NCBI RefSeq assembly: GCF_000502875.1
Contig: NZ_AYWX01000001.1
Coordinates: 497,953 to 561,952, forward strand
From: Mesorhizobium sp. L2C084A000
GTDB taxonomy: Bacteria; Pseudomonadota; Alphaproteobacteria; Rhizobiales; Rhizobiaceae
Reading direction: 5' to 3'
Length of the DNA: 64,000 bases
Positions within the stretch are counted from its first letter, which is position 1. Every line of letters begins with the position of its first letter. Positions 44,515 to 53,479 of the stretch are shown here, one piece after another. Under the pieces are notes generated by a model. That model did no database searches. It was not told the DNA's origin and saw only the letters and a list, made by a program, of their open reading frames with translations. A program made the translations under genes and the position numbers.

Positions 44515-46011
44515 TCAGTCGGTCTGGATCCAGACCGATTTGGTCTCCAGATATTCATGCAGATGTTCGATGCCGCCCTCGCGGCCGTAGCCGGACATCT
44601 TCATGCCGCCGAACGGCACCGCCGGGTCGATGGCGTGGTACATGTTGACCCACACCGAGCCGGCCTTGATGCGGCGGGCGAGCTTGTGCGCGGTGCCCAG
44701 ATGGGTGGTGAAAATGCCGGCTGCCAAGCCATAGGGCGTCGCATTGGCCCGCGCCACGGCTTCGTCGAGCGTGTCGAACGGCATCGCCGAAATCACCGGA
44801 CCGAAGATTTCTTCACGCGCGATGGTCATCTTGTCCGACACCGCGCCGAAGACGGTCGGCGCGATGAAATTGCCGCCGTCGTAGGGCTCGCCCGTCAGTC
44901 GAGATCCGCCCGCTATCAGTTCCGCGCCTTCGTCGCGGCCGGCCTTGATATAGCCCACCACCTTGCCGGCCTGCCTGGCATTGATGAGCGGGCCGATTTC
45001 GGTTTCCGCCTCGATGCCATGGCCGATGCGAAGCCTGCCGGCAAACTCGGCGACCCGGCGCACGAATTCGTCATGGATTTCGCGCGCCACGAACAGCCGC
45101 GATCCGGCGATGCAGATCTGGCCCGAATGCACGAACACCGCCATCGCGGCGACAGGAACCGCCTTGTCGATGTCGGCATCCCGGCAGACGATGATCGGCG
45201 ATTTGCCGCCGAGTTCCAGGGAAACGCGCTTGAGGTTGATCACGCCCGCCCGCGCGATGGCCTGGCCGGTCAGCGTCGAGCCGGTGAAGACGATCTTGTT
45301 GACGTCGGGATGTTCAGCGAGCCGCGCACCGGCCTCCGCCCCGGTGCCGGTGACGACGTTGACGACGCCGTCGGGGACGCCGGCTTCCTGCATCAGCCTG
45401 GCGATCAGCAGCGGCGTCAACGAGGCATCCTCCGAGGGCTTCAGCACGATGGTGCAGCCGGTGGCGAGCGCCGGCGCGATCTTCCAGATCGACGCGGCGG
45501 TCGGAGCGTTCCAGGGGATGATCGCGCCGACAACGCCCACCGGTTCGCGCCTTGTGAAGCTGACGATCTCGCCGGGGATCGAATTGTCTATGGATTCGCC
45601 ATGCAGCGCGGTCGCCATGCCCGCATAGAAGCGCAGCATGCCGATGACGCGCCGCCGGTTGGCGAGCGTGCGCGTGATCGGCAGTCCCATGTCGAGAGTG
45701 TCGGAAACGCTGAGCTCTTCCCAATGGGTCTCGAAGAGATCGGCGATGCGCAGAAGCACGCACTGCCGCTCATAGGGCGAGAATTTTGACCACGGCCCTT
45801 CGAAGGCCGTGCGCGCAGCGGCCACCGCCGCATCGACGTCGGCGGCCGAGCCACGCGGGACGGTGGCCAGCACTTCGCCAGTCGCCGGGTTGAGCGCCTG
45901 CATCTCCTGGCCGGATTGTGCCGGAACCCACTTGCCGCCGACGAACATCGGCCGGAATTCGCCGTGGTAGAGCGCCGTGGCCTTCGCCCGCGGGTCGAAA
46001 TTCAGCGTCAT
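44515..46011 (-). CDS. Aldehyde dehydrogenase (betaine-aldehyde/phenylacetaldehyde type)
   Basis: This 498-residue protein has GAIIPWNAPTAASIWKIAPALATGCTIVLKPSE, FTGSTLTGQAIA, ELGGKSPIIVCRDADI (catalytic Glu) and VHSGQICIAGSRLFV (catalytic Cys), ending FGGMKMSGYGREGG. It is unlike the neighbour at 41995 and so has its own substrate. It is convergent with the hydrolase gene and divergent from the SDR gene at 46153, with which it may share regulation. Confidence 0.9.
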   Translation of the reverse strand: MTLNFDPRAKATALYHGEFRPMFVGGKWVPAQSGQEMQALNPATGEVLATVPRGSAADVDAAVAAARTAFEGPWSKFSPYERQCVLLRIADLFETHWEELSVSDTLDMGLPITRTLANRRRVIGMLRFYAGMATALHGESIDNSIPGEIVSFTRREPVGVVGAIIPWNAPTAASIWKIAPALATGCTIVLKPSEDASLTPLLIARLMQEAGVPDGVVNVVTGTGAEAGARLAEHPDVNKIVFTGSTLTGQAIARAGVINLKRVSLELGGKSPIIVCRDADIDKAVPVAAMAVFVHSGQICIAGSRLFVAREIHDEFVRRVAEFAGRLRIGHGIEAETEIGPLINARQAGKVVGYIKAGRDEGAELIAGGSRLTGEPYDGGNFIAPTVFGAVSDKMTIAREEIFGPVISAMPFDTLDEAVARANATPYGLAAGIFTTHLGTAHKLARRIKAGSVWVNMYHAIDPAVPFGGMKMSGYGREGGIEHLHEYLETKSVWIQTD

Positions 46012-46152
46012 CCCTTCCTCCTCACAATTCCGTGGCGACTATGCCTCCGACGCCGGTCGACCTCAAACAAGGAAAGCTAAAAGGGCGTTCAGATAATCGG
46101 ACTGTGCAATGTACGCGACTTCCCCGATGGTGCCGGCAATGGAGGAACAGAT

Positions 46153-46896
46153 ATGAGACTTGCTGGCAAGGTCGCCATCGTCACTGGCGGCGGTTCGGGA
46201 TTTGGCGAAGGCATCGTCAGGAAATTCGTCACCGAAGGTGCGCGGGTCGTGTTGATGGACCGTGATGAGGCCGCCGCGGCCCGCGTTGCTGCCGAAGTCG
46301 GCAAAAATGTGCGGCCAATCACTGGCGACGTCTCGACACTCGCAAGCTTCGAAGCGGCGGCAGACCTGGCCCGCTCGGCCTTTGGCGGTCTCGACATACT
46401 GGTCAACAATGCCGGCGTGGCCCAGCCGCCCCTGGCGCTCGAGACGATGGACGAAGAGATGTTCGACCGGATCGCCAACGTCAACATGCGATCCATCTAC
46501 AATGGCGCCCGTGCGGTCGTTGCGCATTTCAAATCCATCAAATCGGGCGCCATCCTCAACGTCGCCTCCACTGGCGGCGTCTCGCCGCGCCCGAATTTGA
46601 CTTGGTACAATGCTTCCAAAGGCTGGGCGATTGCCGCCACCCGGGCCATGGCCGTGGAACTCGCCCCCTTCGGCATCCGCGTCAACGCCATCAACCCGGT
46701 TGCCGGCGACACGCCGCTTCTGTCCACCTTCATCGGCTCCGGCGAGGAAAACCGCGCCCGCGTCGTCGCCACCATTCCGATCGGCAGGCTGTCTACGCCG
46801 GCGGACATGGGCAACGCCGCGGCATTCCTGTGCTCCGACGAGGCCAGCATGATCACCGGCGTCGACCTCAATGTCGACGGCGGCAAGTGCATCTGA
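46153..46896 (+). CDS. Short-chain dehydrogenase/reductase
   Basis: This 247-residue classical SDR has TGGGSGFGEGI (nucleotide-binding glycines), LVNNAGVAQPP, a catalytic YNASKGW (Tyr, Lys) preceded by Ser in NVASTGG, and C-terminal FLCSDEASMITGVDLNVDGG. Reaction: NAD(P)-dependent oxidation or reduction of a hydroxyl/keto group. GGAGG lies upstream of the ATG. It leads a plus-strand set with an isopropylmalate-type dehydrogenase and a hydroxyacid oxidase, all oxidising hydroxy acids. Confidence 0.9.
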   Translation: MRLAGKVAIVTGGGSGFGEGIVRKFVTEGARVVLMDRDEAAAARVAAEVGKNVRPITGDVSTLASFEAAADLARSAFGGLDILVNNAGVAQPPLALETMDEEMFDRIANVNMRSIYNGARAVVAHFKSIKSGAILNVASTGGVSPRPNLTWYNASKGWAIAATRAMAVELAPFGIRVNAINPVAGDTPLLSTFIGSGEENRARVVATIPIGRLSTPADMGNAAAFLCSDEASMITGVDLNVDGGKCI

Positions 46897-46921
46897 GCGT
46901 TAGACCATTTGGGAGTTGGCG

Positions 46922-48019
46922 ATGAAGCCTGTCTACGAAATCGCCGCGGTGCATGGCGACGGCATCGGCCCGGAAGTCTGCGCCGCAGCGGTTCAAGTGG
47001 TGAAAGCAGCGCTTGGTCCCGGCAACCCCTTGCACTTCAGCGAATACCCGGCCGGAGCCGAGCATTTCCTGAAGACCGGCCAGAGCTTTCCCGAGCCGAC
47101 CTTCCAGGCCTGCCGCGCGGCGGACGCCATCCTGCATGGTGCGGGCGGCTTGCCGGGCGTCGTCCATCCCGATGGAACCGAAGCAGGCCTGGATTTCACG
47201 CTGAGACTGCGCTTCGAACTCGATCTCTATGCCAACGTCCGCCCCATCAGGCTCTTCGAGGGCGTGCCTAGCCCGTTGAGCGGAGTGAAGGCCGGCGATA
47301 TCGACTACATCATCTTGCGCGAGAACAGCGAAGGGCTTTACGCCGCGCGGGGATCGGGCGCCCTGTTGCGCGGCGAAGTGGCGGTCGACACGCTGGTGCA
47401 GACGCGCTCCGGCATCGTGCGCATCGTGCGCAAGGCCTTCGAACTGGCGCGCCAGTCGGGCGGCGCGCCTCGTGACGGCGTGCGCCGGGTCACCTGCTGC
47501 GACAAGGCCAATGTGCTGCGCAGCTATGCCTTCTTCCGCTCCGTCTTCGACGAAGTGGCGAAGGACTATCCCGATATCGCGACCGAGCACGCGCTGGTCG
47601 ACGCCATGGCGATGCATCTCGTGCTGAAACCGGGCCATTTCAACGTCATCGTCAGCGAGAACATGTTCGGCGACATCCTGTCCGACCTCGCCGCCGCGAC
47701 GGTGGGCGGGATGGGCATGGCGCCTTCAGCCGAGATCGGCGCGGCCAACGGCTTCTTCCAGGCCGCGCACGGCTCGGCGCCCGACATTGCCGGCCAAGGT
47801 ATCGCCAATCCGTATGGGACGATCCTCTCGGCAGCCTCGATGCTCGACTGGCTCGGCCACAAGCATGGCGACGAGAGGCTCAACCAGGCCGCGGCGCGCA
47901 TCCGTCGCGTGACCGAGGACTGCCTGGCCAACGGGCTTCTGAGCGCCGACCTGAAAGGCAGGGCGTCGACCAGTGAGATAACCCGCTCGATCTGCGACCG
48001 GCTCGCGGCAGCGGCGTGA
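46922..48019 (+). CDS. Isocitrate/isopropylmalate dehydrogenase family protein (tartrate-dehydrogenase-like)
   Basis: This 365-residue protein starts at the ATG at 46922 with GGGAG six bases upstream (a TTG at 46916 adds two residues). Family motifs include AVHGDGIGPEV, a divalent-metal region VSENMFGDILSDLAAATVGGMG, HGSAPDIAGQGIANPYGTILSAA and DYIILRENSEGLYA. Members oxidatively decarboxylate a (2R,3S)-hydroxyacid such as isopropylmalate, tartrate or homoisocitrate. Grouping with SDR and glycolate-oxidase-like genes favours a catabolic tartrate/hydroxyacid role over leucine biosynthesis. Confidence 0.87.
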   Translation: MKPVYEIAAVHGDGIGPEVCAAAVQVVKAALGPGNPLHFSEYPAGAEHFLKTGQSFPEPTFQACRAADAILHGAGGLPGVVHPDGTEAGLDFTLRLRFELDLYANVRPIRLFEGVPSPLSGVKAGDIDYIILRENSEGLYAARGSGALLRGEVAVDTLVQTRSGIVRIVRKAFELARQSGGAPRDGVRRVTCCDKANVLRSYAFFRSVFDEVAKDYPDIATEHALVDAMAMHLVLKPGHFNVIVSENMFGDILSDLAAATVGGMGMAPSAEIGAANGFFQAAHGSAPDIAGQGIANPYGTILSAASMLDWLGHKHGDERLNQAAARIRRVTEDCLANGLLSADLKGRASTSEITRSICDRLAAAA

Positions 48020-48122
48020 CTGATGATCAAGGTGAAGATAGATCTTGTTGGACCTCGCAAGGTCGGCCAGACGCTCATGCGCCGGATATTCATTGCCGAC
48101 CGGCACGAGGGCGAGGCTTGAG

Positions 48123-49262
48123 ATGGGCGCTCTCGATCGCCAGGTTTCGGTCGAGGATTTTCGCAGGCTTGCCCGTCGTCGCCTGCCGAAATCCATCTTC
48201 GAATTCATCGATGGCGGGGCGGGGCAGGAACTCACCCTTAACGCCAACCGAAGCGATTTCGAAAAGATCAGACTTTTGCCGCGCGTGCTTACCGATGTTT
48301 CGCATCCGAACGTTTCCACGACGCTCTGGTCCGAGACCTTGCCGACACCGCTCGTGATCAGCCCGATGGGTTCCTGCGCGCTGGTCAGGCCCGGAGCCGA
48401 CATTGCCATCGCGAGGGCGGCGACCGCTCGCGGCATCCCCTACACACTCTCCACCATGGCCACGGCCAGCATCGAAGGCATGGCGCGAGCCGTACAGGGG
48501 CCGCTGTGGTTCCAGCTTTATGTGCTCAAGGATTTCGACTTCAATCGCCAACTGGTCAGGCGAGCGGAAGAATTTGGCTATTCGACGCTGGTGGTGACCG
48601 TTGATCTGCAAGCCGGGGGCAAGCGCGAAAAGGATCTTAGGAACGGCATATCCATCCCACTGCGGCCTTCGGCCCGGCATCTCTGGGAAGGCATGCTTCA
48701 TCCTGGCTGGTCGCTGCGCCTGCTACGCGGCGGTCTGCCCCAGTTCGAGAACGTCCGCGGCTATCTCGGTGACAACAGCGCCGGCCTGACGATCGCCGCG
48801 CGTGTTGGCGGCAGCCTCCATGCAGGTTTCGACTGGGACGATTTCCGCCAGATCCGCGACTGGTGGAAAGGCCGGCTGCTGGTCAAGGGCGTCCTGCACC
48901 CGGGCGACGCGTCGCGACTGGTGGCGGCTGGTGCCGATGGCATCTGGGTGTCCAACCATGGAGGCCGTCAGCTCGACGGTGCTGTATCGAGCATCGATGC
49001 CCTGCCCGCCATCCGTGAGGCACTTGGCGCCCAAGTCCCGATCCTCATCGATTCCGGTATCCGCACGGGCACGGACATCATCAAGGCCAAGGCACGCGGC
49101 GCCACCGTCGCGGCGATCGGCCGGGCCGCCCTGTTCGGCGCCGTGGCTGGCGAGTCCGGTGTGGCCAAGGCACTCGATATCATCCTGGACGAAGTGGTGA
49201 CTTGCCTCAGGCTCTGCGGAATCCCCCGTTTTCAGGAAGCGGGATCAGAAATCATAGCATAG
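48123..49262 (+). CDS. FMN-dependent alpha-hydroxyacid oxidase/dehydrogenase
   Basis: This 379-residue protein starts at the ATG at 48123; the frame extends to 48045 without homology. FIDGGAGQELTLNANRSDFEKI is the N-terminal FMN-domain pattern, PLVISPMGS and WFQLYV follow, and GADGIWVSNHGGRQLDGA carries the catalytic His-Gly-Gly-Arg. ILIDSGIRTGTDIIKA and AAIGRAALFGA bind the FMN phosphate. Relatives are glycolate oxidase, lactate dehydrogenase LldD and mandelate dehydrogenase. It probably oxidises a hydroxyacid produced in this cluster. Confidence 0.9.
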   Translation: MGALDRQVSVEDFRRLARRRLPKSIFEFIDGGAGQELTLNANRSDFEKIRLLPRVLTDVSHPNVSTTLWSETLPTPLVISPMGSCALVRPGADIAIARAATARGIPYTLSTMATASIEGMARAVQGPLWFQLYVLKDFDFNRQLVRRAEEFGYSTLVVTVDLQAGGKREKDLRNGISIPLRPSARHLWEGMLHPGWSLRLLRGGLPQFENVRGYLGDNSAGLTIAARVGGSLHAGFDWDDFRQIRDWWKGRLLVKGVLHPGDASRLVAAGADGIWVSNHGGRQLDGAVSSIDALPAIREALGAQVPILIDSGIRTGTDIIKAKARGATVAAIGRAALFGAVAGESGVAKALDIILDEVVTCLRLCGIPRFQEAGSEIIA

Positions 49263-49454
49263 CGCCAAGACGTGTGCTCACGCTTGGTCGCAAAGTTTCA
49301 GCCACCAATTGCCGCCCTCGCACGCCGCTCTTCTCAGGCCCAAAAGCCGCCGTCCATCCAGACGACGGCAGCCATTCAGAAAGCGTTTGTTTGATGCACA
49401 CGCGCTGGCGACAGCGTTATGAAATTCGAAAGGCTGCGCAGTCGGATAGGCGGA

Positions 49455-50054
49455 CTAAACTCCGCCGCCCGGTGCTGTTTTCGGTTCCATCCATCCGTTC
49501 TTCAGGACGTCGCGAAGCACGTTCCGAGTGTCTTCGCCCGCTGCCGTTGCGCCGCTCGCCCAAGCGATCGCCAGTGCTCCGAAAAAAATGGCGCGCCCGG
49601 TCATCGTCCGTCGTGCAAGCCCTTCGTCCTGTGCAGCCTTCAGGATTCGCTCCGTCGTCGCGATGACAGCATGGCAGGTCGGCGTCAGCGGGGATTCTAC
49701 TCGGCAAGCGGCCCGTAACGGTTCAGGCAAGCCCTCATAAGCCAGCATCCAGTTGCCGAGAGCTTCAACCCAGAGTTCGAGTGCGCGGCCTGCATCGCTC
49801 TCCCCGGCTTCGATTTCAACGCGACGATCGTCGAGGCTTTCATAGTGAAGAACTAGCAGCGCAGCCAGGAGGGCGTCTTTGTTTGGAAAATGGCGGTAGA
49901 GCGTCCCTGCCCCCACGCCCGCCAGCTTCGCGATAGCATCCATCGAAACGTCAACACTGTCGTTGCCGAACGCTTGTCGCGCCACCTCGAGAATGTGCGC
50001 CCGATTGTGTTGCGCGTCCCTGCGGAGGGCTGACGCGATCGACGATTGAGACAT
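49455..50054 (-). CDS. TetR-family transcriptional repressor
   Basis: This 199-residue protein has the N-terminal HTH: HILEVARQAFGNDSVDVSMDAIA, then GVGAGTLYRHFPNKDALLAALL, the most conserved TetR segment. The C-terminal domain is helical. It is divergent from the NADP-oxidoreductase gene; two near-identical inverted repeats lie in the spacer (50081-50122), the nearer one 27 bases from its own start, so autorepression and control of the neighbour are likely. Confidence 0.9.
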   Translation of the reverse strand: MSQSSIASALRRDAQHNRAHILEVARQAFGNDSVDVSMDAIAKLAGVGAGTLYRHFPNKDALLAALLVLHYESLDDRRVEIEAGESDAGRALELWVEALGNWMLAYEGLPEPLRAACRVESPLTPTCHAVIATTERILKAAQDEGLARRTMTGRAIFFGALAIAWASGATAAGEDTRNVLRDVLKNGWMEPKTAPGGGV

Positions 50055-50080
50055 GACTGACCTTTGAACCCTTGAAGATC

Positions 50081-50122
50081 GGAGACACTCTCCGTATCTA
50101 AGTCGAAGCGGAGACAGTCTCC
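50081..50122. promoter_or_regulatory. Two TetR-type operators (GGAGACAnTCTCC)
   Basis: GGAGACACTCTCC (50081-50093) and GGAGACAGTCTCC (50110-50122) are palindromes with GGAGA/TCTCC arms, 29 bases apart centre to centre, in the 363-base tetR/oxidoreductase spacer. The shape (5-bp arms, 3-base centre) and position next to tetR fit operator sites. The rest of the spacer (50123-50417) shows no gene. Confidence 0.75.
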
Positions 50123-50417
50123 ATATAGCCCGTGGTCGACTGTTCTAACAGGTCGGCATGAGCCGGCGAAACGAGGACGATGATCAGGCAGATGATACCG
50201 GCATGCATCTGGGCAACGGTACGGCACCTGCCTGGGGCCTGGCGCGCGCAGTCAGTAGATGCCGCGAGCGAGCTATACGAAGTTCGAGGCGGGCTGTTCC
50301 ATCGGGGATTATGGCGGCACCACCCTGCGCGACCATCTGGATGTCCCGCTCAACACGGGATCGATCCGCGCATCGTGCGCTGAGCTCATAATCACAATTA
50401 TCTGGAAGGAAATCGGC

Positions 50418-51158
50418 ATGAACATCGGCATTATCGGCGCGGGAAATATCGGCACCACCCTCGCACGAAAGCTGACAGCGGCCGGACACGCGGTGAAGCT
50501 GGCGGGCTCGAAGGGGCCTGATGACATCCGCGAGAAGGCGATGAAGGTTGGTGCGCTCCCGGTTGCCGTGCACGAAGCAGCAAGGGGTGTCGAGGCGATC
50601 GTTCTATCGATCCCGTTTGCGAAGATTCCCGATGTCGCCAACATCTTTGCCGATGTACCAGCCGACGTGGTCGTGATCGACACCTCCAATTATTATCCTA
50701 TGCGCGACGGGAACATCGCGGAGGTTGACGATGGCAAGCCGGAAAGCGTCTGGTCCAGCGAACAACTCGGCCGGCTGGTGGTCAAGGCGTTCAATGCGGT
50801 CCTCGCCCAAACGCTCGCCGAAGGTGGCGCAGCGGCCGGAACGGCTGGACGGATCGCGATCCCCGTCGCAGGCGATGATGCGCATGCCAAAGCGATCGCA
50901 CGCGAACTGGTGAACGAGACCGGTTTCGACGCACTTGATGCCGGCGATCTCGCGAGTTCCTGGCGCCAGCAACCGGGCACGCCAGCCTACTGCACGGAAC
51001 TGACGTTGCCTGATCTTCAGCATGCGCTGTCCACGGCGGAAAAGGCGCGCGCACCCGGAGCTCGCGACGCACTGATCAAGGGCTTCATGGAGGCGACGAC
51101 CCCCCTCCGCCACGAGCAGATCGTAGCCCGCAACCGTGAAGTCACCGCCCTCCGATGA
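50418..51158 (+). CDS. F420-type NADP oxidoreductase family protein (NPD family)
   Basis: This 246-residue protein starts at the ATG at 50418 with AAGGA upstream; the frame opens at 50259 without homology. MNIGIIGAGNIGTTLARKL is a Rossmann NADP loop, VVVIDTSNYYPMRDG and LVVKAFNAVLAQTLAEGG are typical of 'NADP oxidoreductase, coenzyme F420-dependent' proteins. In bacteria lacking F420 these act on other NADPH-linked substrates. It is presumably the target of the divergent TetR protein. The following 257 bases hold only a LysR-gene terminator hairpin. Confidence 0.87.
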   Translation: MNIGIIGAGNIGTTLARKLTAAGHAVKLAGSKGPDDIREKAMKVGALPVAVHEAARGVEAIVLSIPFAKIPDVANIFADVPADVVVIDTSNYYPMRDGNIAEVDDGKPESVWSSEQLGRLVVKAFNAVLAQTLAEGGAAAGTAGRIAIPVAGDDAHAKAIARELVNETGFDALDAGDLASSWRQQPGTPAYCTELTLPDLQHALSTAEKARAPGARDALIKGFMEATTPLRHEQIVARNREVTALR

Positions 51159-51395
51159 GAGACTTTTCCGGTTCCGGCCCGAGGTGGTGACCAAGAAGAC
51201 TGTCCAAGAGTTCCTTCTGTTTGTCGGGAACAACCTGCCAGACGACGATGACGAGGCCGGCGTGAACCCGCTCTTTAGAGTTTTCTGAAGCCCTTGGCGT
51301 TTTTTGCGACAAAGGTGAAATCCCCCTTGATGATGCGAGGCATCAACTCCCACGCGGCACGCTCCGCTGCTCAACCAGCGAGCCTGAGCCATAGC

Positions 51396-51413
51396 GCCTG
51401 CCTGACGGCAGGC
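51396..51413 (-). terminator. Hairpin just after the LysR gene
   Basis: GCCTGCC (51396-51402) and GGCAGGC (51407-51413) form a perfect 7-bp stem with a TGAC loop two bases past the LysR stop codon. No T-tract follows, so it is a moderate terminator call. Confidence 0.5.
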
Positions 51414-51415
51414 GG

Positions 51416-52321
51416 TTAGCCGCCGCCGCCCATGGTCACGGACATGAAGGCCCGGAAGGCCGCCGCGGCCGGTTCGATTGATCTGTCCCGCGACCAGGCC
51501 AGGCCGACATCCATGGTAGGAATGGGCTCGACAAGCCCGCGCACTTCGATGCGCTGCCCCTCCAAGGACCAGGGGCGGTAAACCATGTCGGACAGGACAG
51601 TGACCCCCATGCCGGCAGCCACGAGCGACCGCACGGCCTCGACCGAACTGGTGGTAAGGACGGCGCGGAGCGAAAGGCCCGCGGCATCCCAGTAACGGGC
51701 GGCTGTCGTGCGTGCCTCGTCCACCGTCAGCATGACATAGTCTTCCGCCGCCACATCGGCGAGGCTGATTTCCCGCCGCGCGAGCAGATGATGATCAGCC
51801 GAAAGCCAGAGCCGGCGGTTCGACCGCATCAAGACCTCCTGCGCCAACTCCTTGGTGTGTTCCAGGTTGGACACCAGCATCACGGCCATGTCGATATCCC
51901 CGCACATCAAGCCGCTTTCGAGAGCGTCTCGAGGCAATTCCAGCACCTCGACCTCGATCTCGGGATAGGTCTTTCGAAACCGCGCGTAGTGGCGCGACAT
52001 GTAGTAGCCGACGACCGTGTAGGTCATGCCCAGCCGCAGCTTGCCCGCCAGGCCTTTCCTATCGCGCAACGGGCTTCGGACGGCGGCAGCGACGGCCCCG
52101 GTGATAACACGCGCATGTTCAAGAAACCTCGCGCCCTCCATCGTCAGTCTTACGCCAGCGTGGTTACGCTCCAAAAGCCGTACGCCCAGGTCAGCCTCAA
52201 GCGTCTTTATCGCCGCAGTGACGGCCGATTGCGAGATGTTGAGTTCCACCGCAGCATGACTGACCTGTCCGCTCTCGGCGGTCGCGATAAAATAATCAAG
52301 CTGTTTCAAGGTGATGGTCAT
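51416..52321 (-). CDS. LysR-family transcriptional regulator
   Basis: This 301-residue protein has the N-terminal winged HTH MTITLKQLDYFIATAESGQVSHAA followed by LNISQSAVTAAIKTLEADLGVRLLERNHAGVRLT. A periplasmic-binding-like effector domain follows (LRLGMTYTVVGYYMSRHYARF; SVEAVRSLVAAGMGVTVLSDMV). It is divergent from pxpA, and a TTGAT-N6-ATCAA box lies 35 bases from its start. It should activate the lactam-utilisation and transport genes when the inducer is bound. Confidence 0.9.
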   Translation of the reverse strand: MTITLKQLDYFIATAESGQVSHAAVELNISQSAVTAAIKTLEADLGVRLLERNHAGVRLTMEGARFLEHARVITGAVAAAVRSPLRDRKGLAGKLRLGMTYTVVGYYMSRHYARFRKTYPEIEVEVLELPRDALESGLMCGDIDMAVMLVSNLEHTKELAQEVLMRSNRRLWLSADHHLLARREISLADVAAEDYVMLTVDEARTTAARYWDAAGLSLRAVLTTSSVEAVRSLVAAGMGVTVLSDMVYRPWSLEGQRIEVRGLVEPIPTMDVGLAWSRDRSIEPAAAAFRAFMSVTMGGGG

Positions 52322-52355
52322 GGTGCGCTCCGGCCCAGAACCATTATCTGTTTTT

Positions 52356-52371
52356 TTGATATGACAATCAA
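52356..52371. promoter_or_regulatory. LysR-type operator, TTGAT-N6-ATCAA
   Basis: TTGAT (52356-52360) and ATCAA (52367-52371) form an inverted repeat containing the T-N11-A pattern expected of LysR recognition sites. It is in the 135-base divergent spacer between the LysR gene and pxpA, an AT-rich stretch. Confidence 0.65.
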
Positions 52372-52456
52372 TAAACTACTATTTCACAAACGCCCTCGCA
52401 TGCGCAAAAAATGCTGCAACGCCGCAAAGACGGCAGCTTCGAGGGGTAACAATGCG

Positions 52457-53179
52457 ATGGCGGTGACGCTAAACTGCGACATGGGCGAAAGCTTTGGCCT
52501 CTACAAGGTTGGCGATGATATGGGCATGATGCCCATCATCGACGTTGCCAATGTCGCCTGTGGTTTTCATGCCTCCGATCCGGATCACATGCACGCCGCC
52601 GTCCGCAGCGCCAAGGCGAGTGGCGTAAAGATCGGCGCCCATCCAGGCTTGCCCGACATTCAGGGTTTCGGCCGGCGCGAGATGCGGATGACCCGCGAAG
52701 AAGTCAGGAACACCATCATTTACCAGGTGGGAGCGCTTGCCGGCTTCCTCAGGGCCGAGGGTGTGGAACTCCACCACATCAAGCCGCATGGCAGCCTCTA
52801 CTTCATGGCCATGCAGCAGGAGGCAATCGCCCATGGCGTCTGCGACGCGGCAGAGATTTTCGGCGTACCCCTCTTCGGCATGACGGGCACCCTGCATGAG
52901 AAGATCTATCAAGAGCGCGGTATCCCATTCGTCGCCGAGTTCTATGCCGATCTCGACTACGATGCCTCCGGCAAGCTGATCTTGACACGCGTTCATGACG
53001 CCAAGGACCCCGCAGAGATGGCCGAGCGGTGCGTGCGCGCCATCAAGGAGGGCGAGGGCACGGCAGAGGACGGCAGTTTCTTCCCCGTACGCTGCGAAAC
53101 CATCTGCGTGCATTCCGATACGCCGAACGCCATCGAAATAGCCAGGGCCGTGCGCACCGCAATCGCCCCCTGGCACTGA
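52457..53179 (+). CDS. pxpA: 5-oxoprolinase subunit A (LamB/YcsF family)
   Basis: This 240-residue protein starts at the ATG at 52457, after GAGGGG; the frame is open back to 51788 but that is antisense to the LysR gene. LNCDMGESFGLYKVGDD, VANVACGFHASDPDHM, IGAHPGLPDIQGFGRREM and HIKPHGSLYFMA are the diagnostic LamB/YcsF motifs. PxpA, with PxpB and PxpC, cleaves 5-oxoproline to glutamate with ATP. Here biotin-carboxylase genes are interleaved, hinting that the substrate is first carboxylated. Confidence 0.9.
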   Translation: MAVTLNCDMGESFGLYKVGDDMGMMPIIDVANVACGFHASDPDHMHAAVRSAKASGVKIGAHPGLPDIQGFGRREMRMTREEVRNTIIYQVGALAGFLRAEGVELHHIKPHGSLYFMAMQQEAIAHGVCDAAEIFGVPLFGMTGTLHEKIYQERGIPFVAEFYADLDYDASGKLILTRVHDAKDPAEMAERCVRAIKEGEGTAEDGSFFPVRCETICVHSDTPNAIEIARAVRTAIAPWH

Positions 53180-53245
53180 ACTCGACCGAACCCGCCCGCG
53201 CAGGCGGTTCCAAATTAGTCTGTCTGCAGTTTTCCGGAGCTTTTT

Positions 53246-53479
53246 ATGGCCCAGATTCTTTCGCCTCTTCCCGGCACCTTCTATCGGAGCGCTTCGCCAG
53301 ACCAGCCGCCCTACAAGGCGGATGGCGACGCGGTTTCCGCCGGAGACGTAATCGGTCTCATCGAAGTGATGAAGTCGTTCCACGAAGTGAGGGCCGAGAC
53401 GGCCGGTACGAACATCCGCTTCATTGCCGACAATGAGGACCCCATCATGGCCGGCGCACCTATTGCGGATCTCGACTGA
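53246..53479 (+). CDS. Biotin carboxyl carrier protein, minimal domain
   Basis: This 77-residue protein is little more than a biotinyl domain: LPGTFYRSASPDQPPY, then GDVIGLIEVMKSFHEVRAE, where the Lys of EVMKS is the biotinylation site. MAGAPIADLD closes the fold. A housekeeping AccB is about twice as long with an N-terminal arm, so this is a dedicated subunit. It overlaps the biotin carboxylase gene by one base (TGATG). Confidence 0.9.
   Translation: MAQILSPLPGTFYRSASPDQPPYKADGDAVSAGDVIGLIEVMKSFHEVRAETAGTNIRFIADNEDPIMAGAPIADLD

Noticed and set aside
44275..45789. 504-codon plus-strand frame opposite the aldehyde dehydrogenase
   Set aside because: No motif; the minus strand has intact catalytic Glu and Cys motifs.
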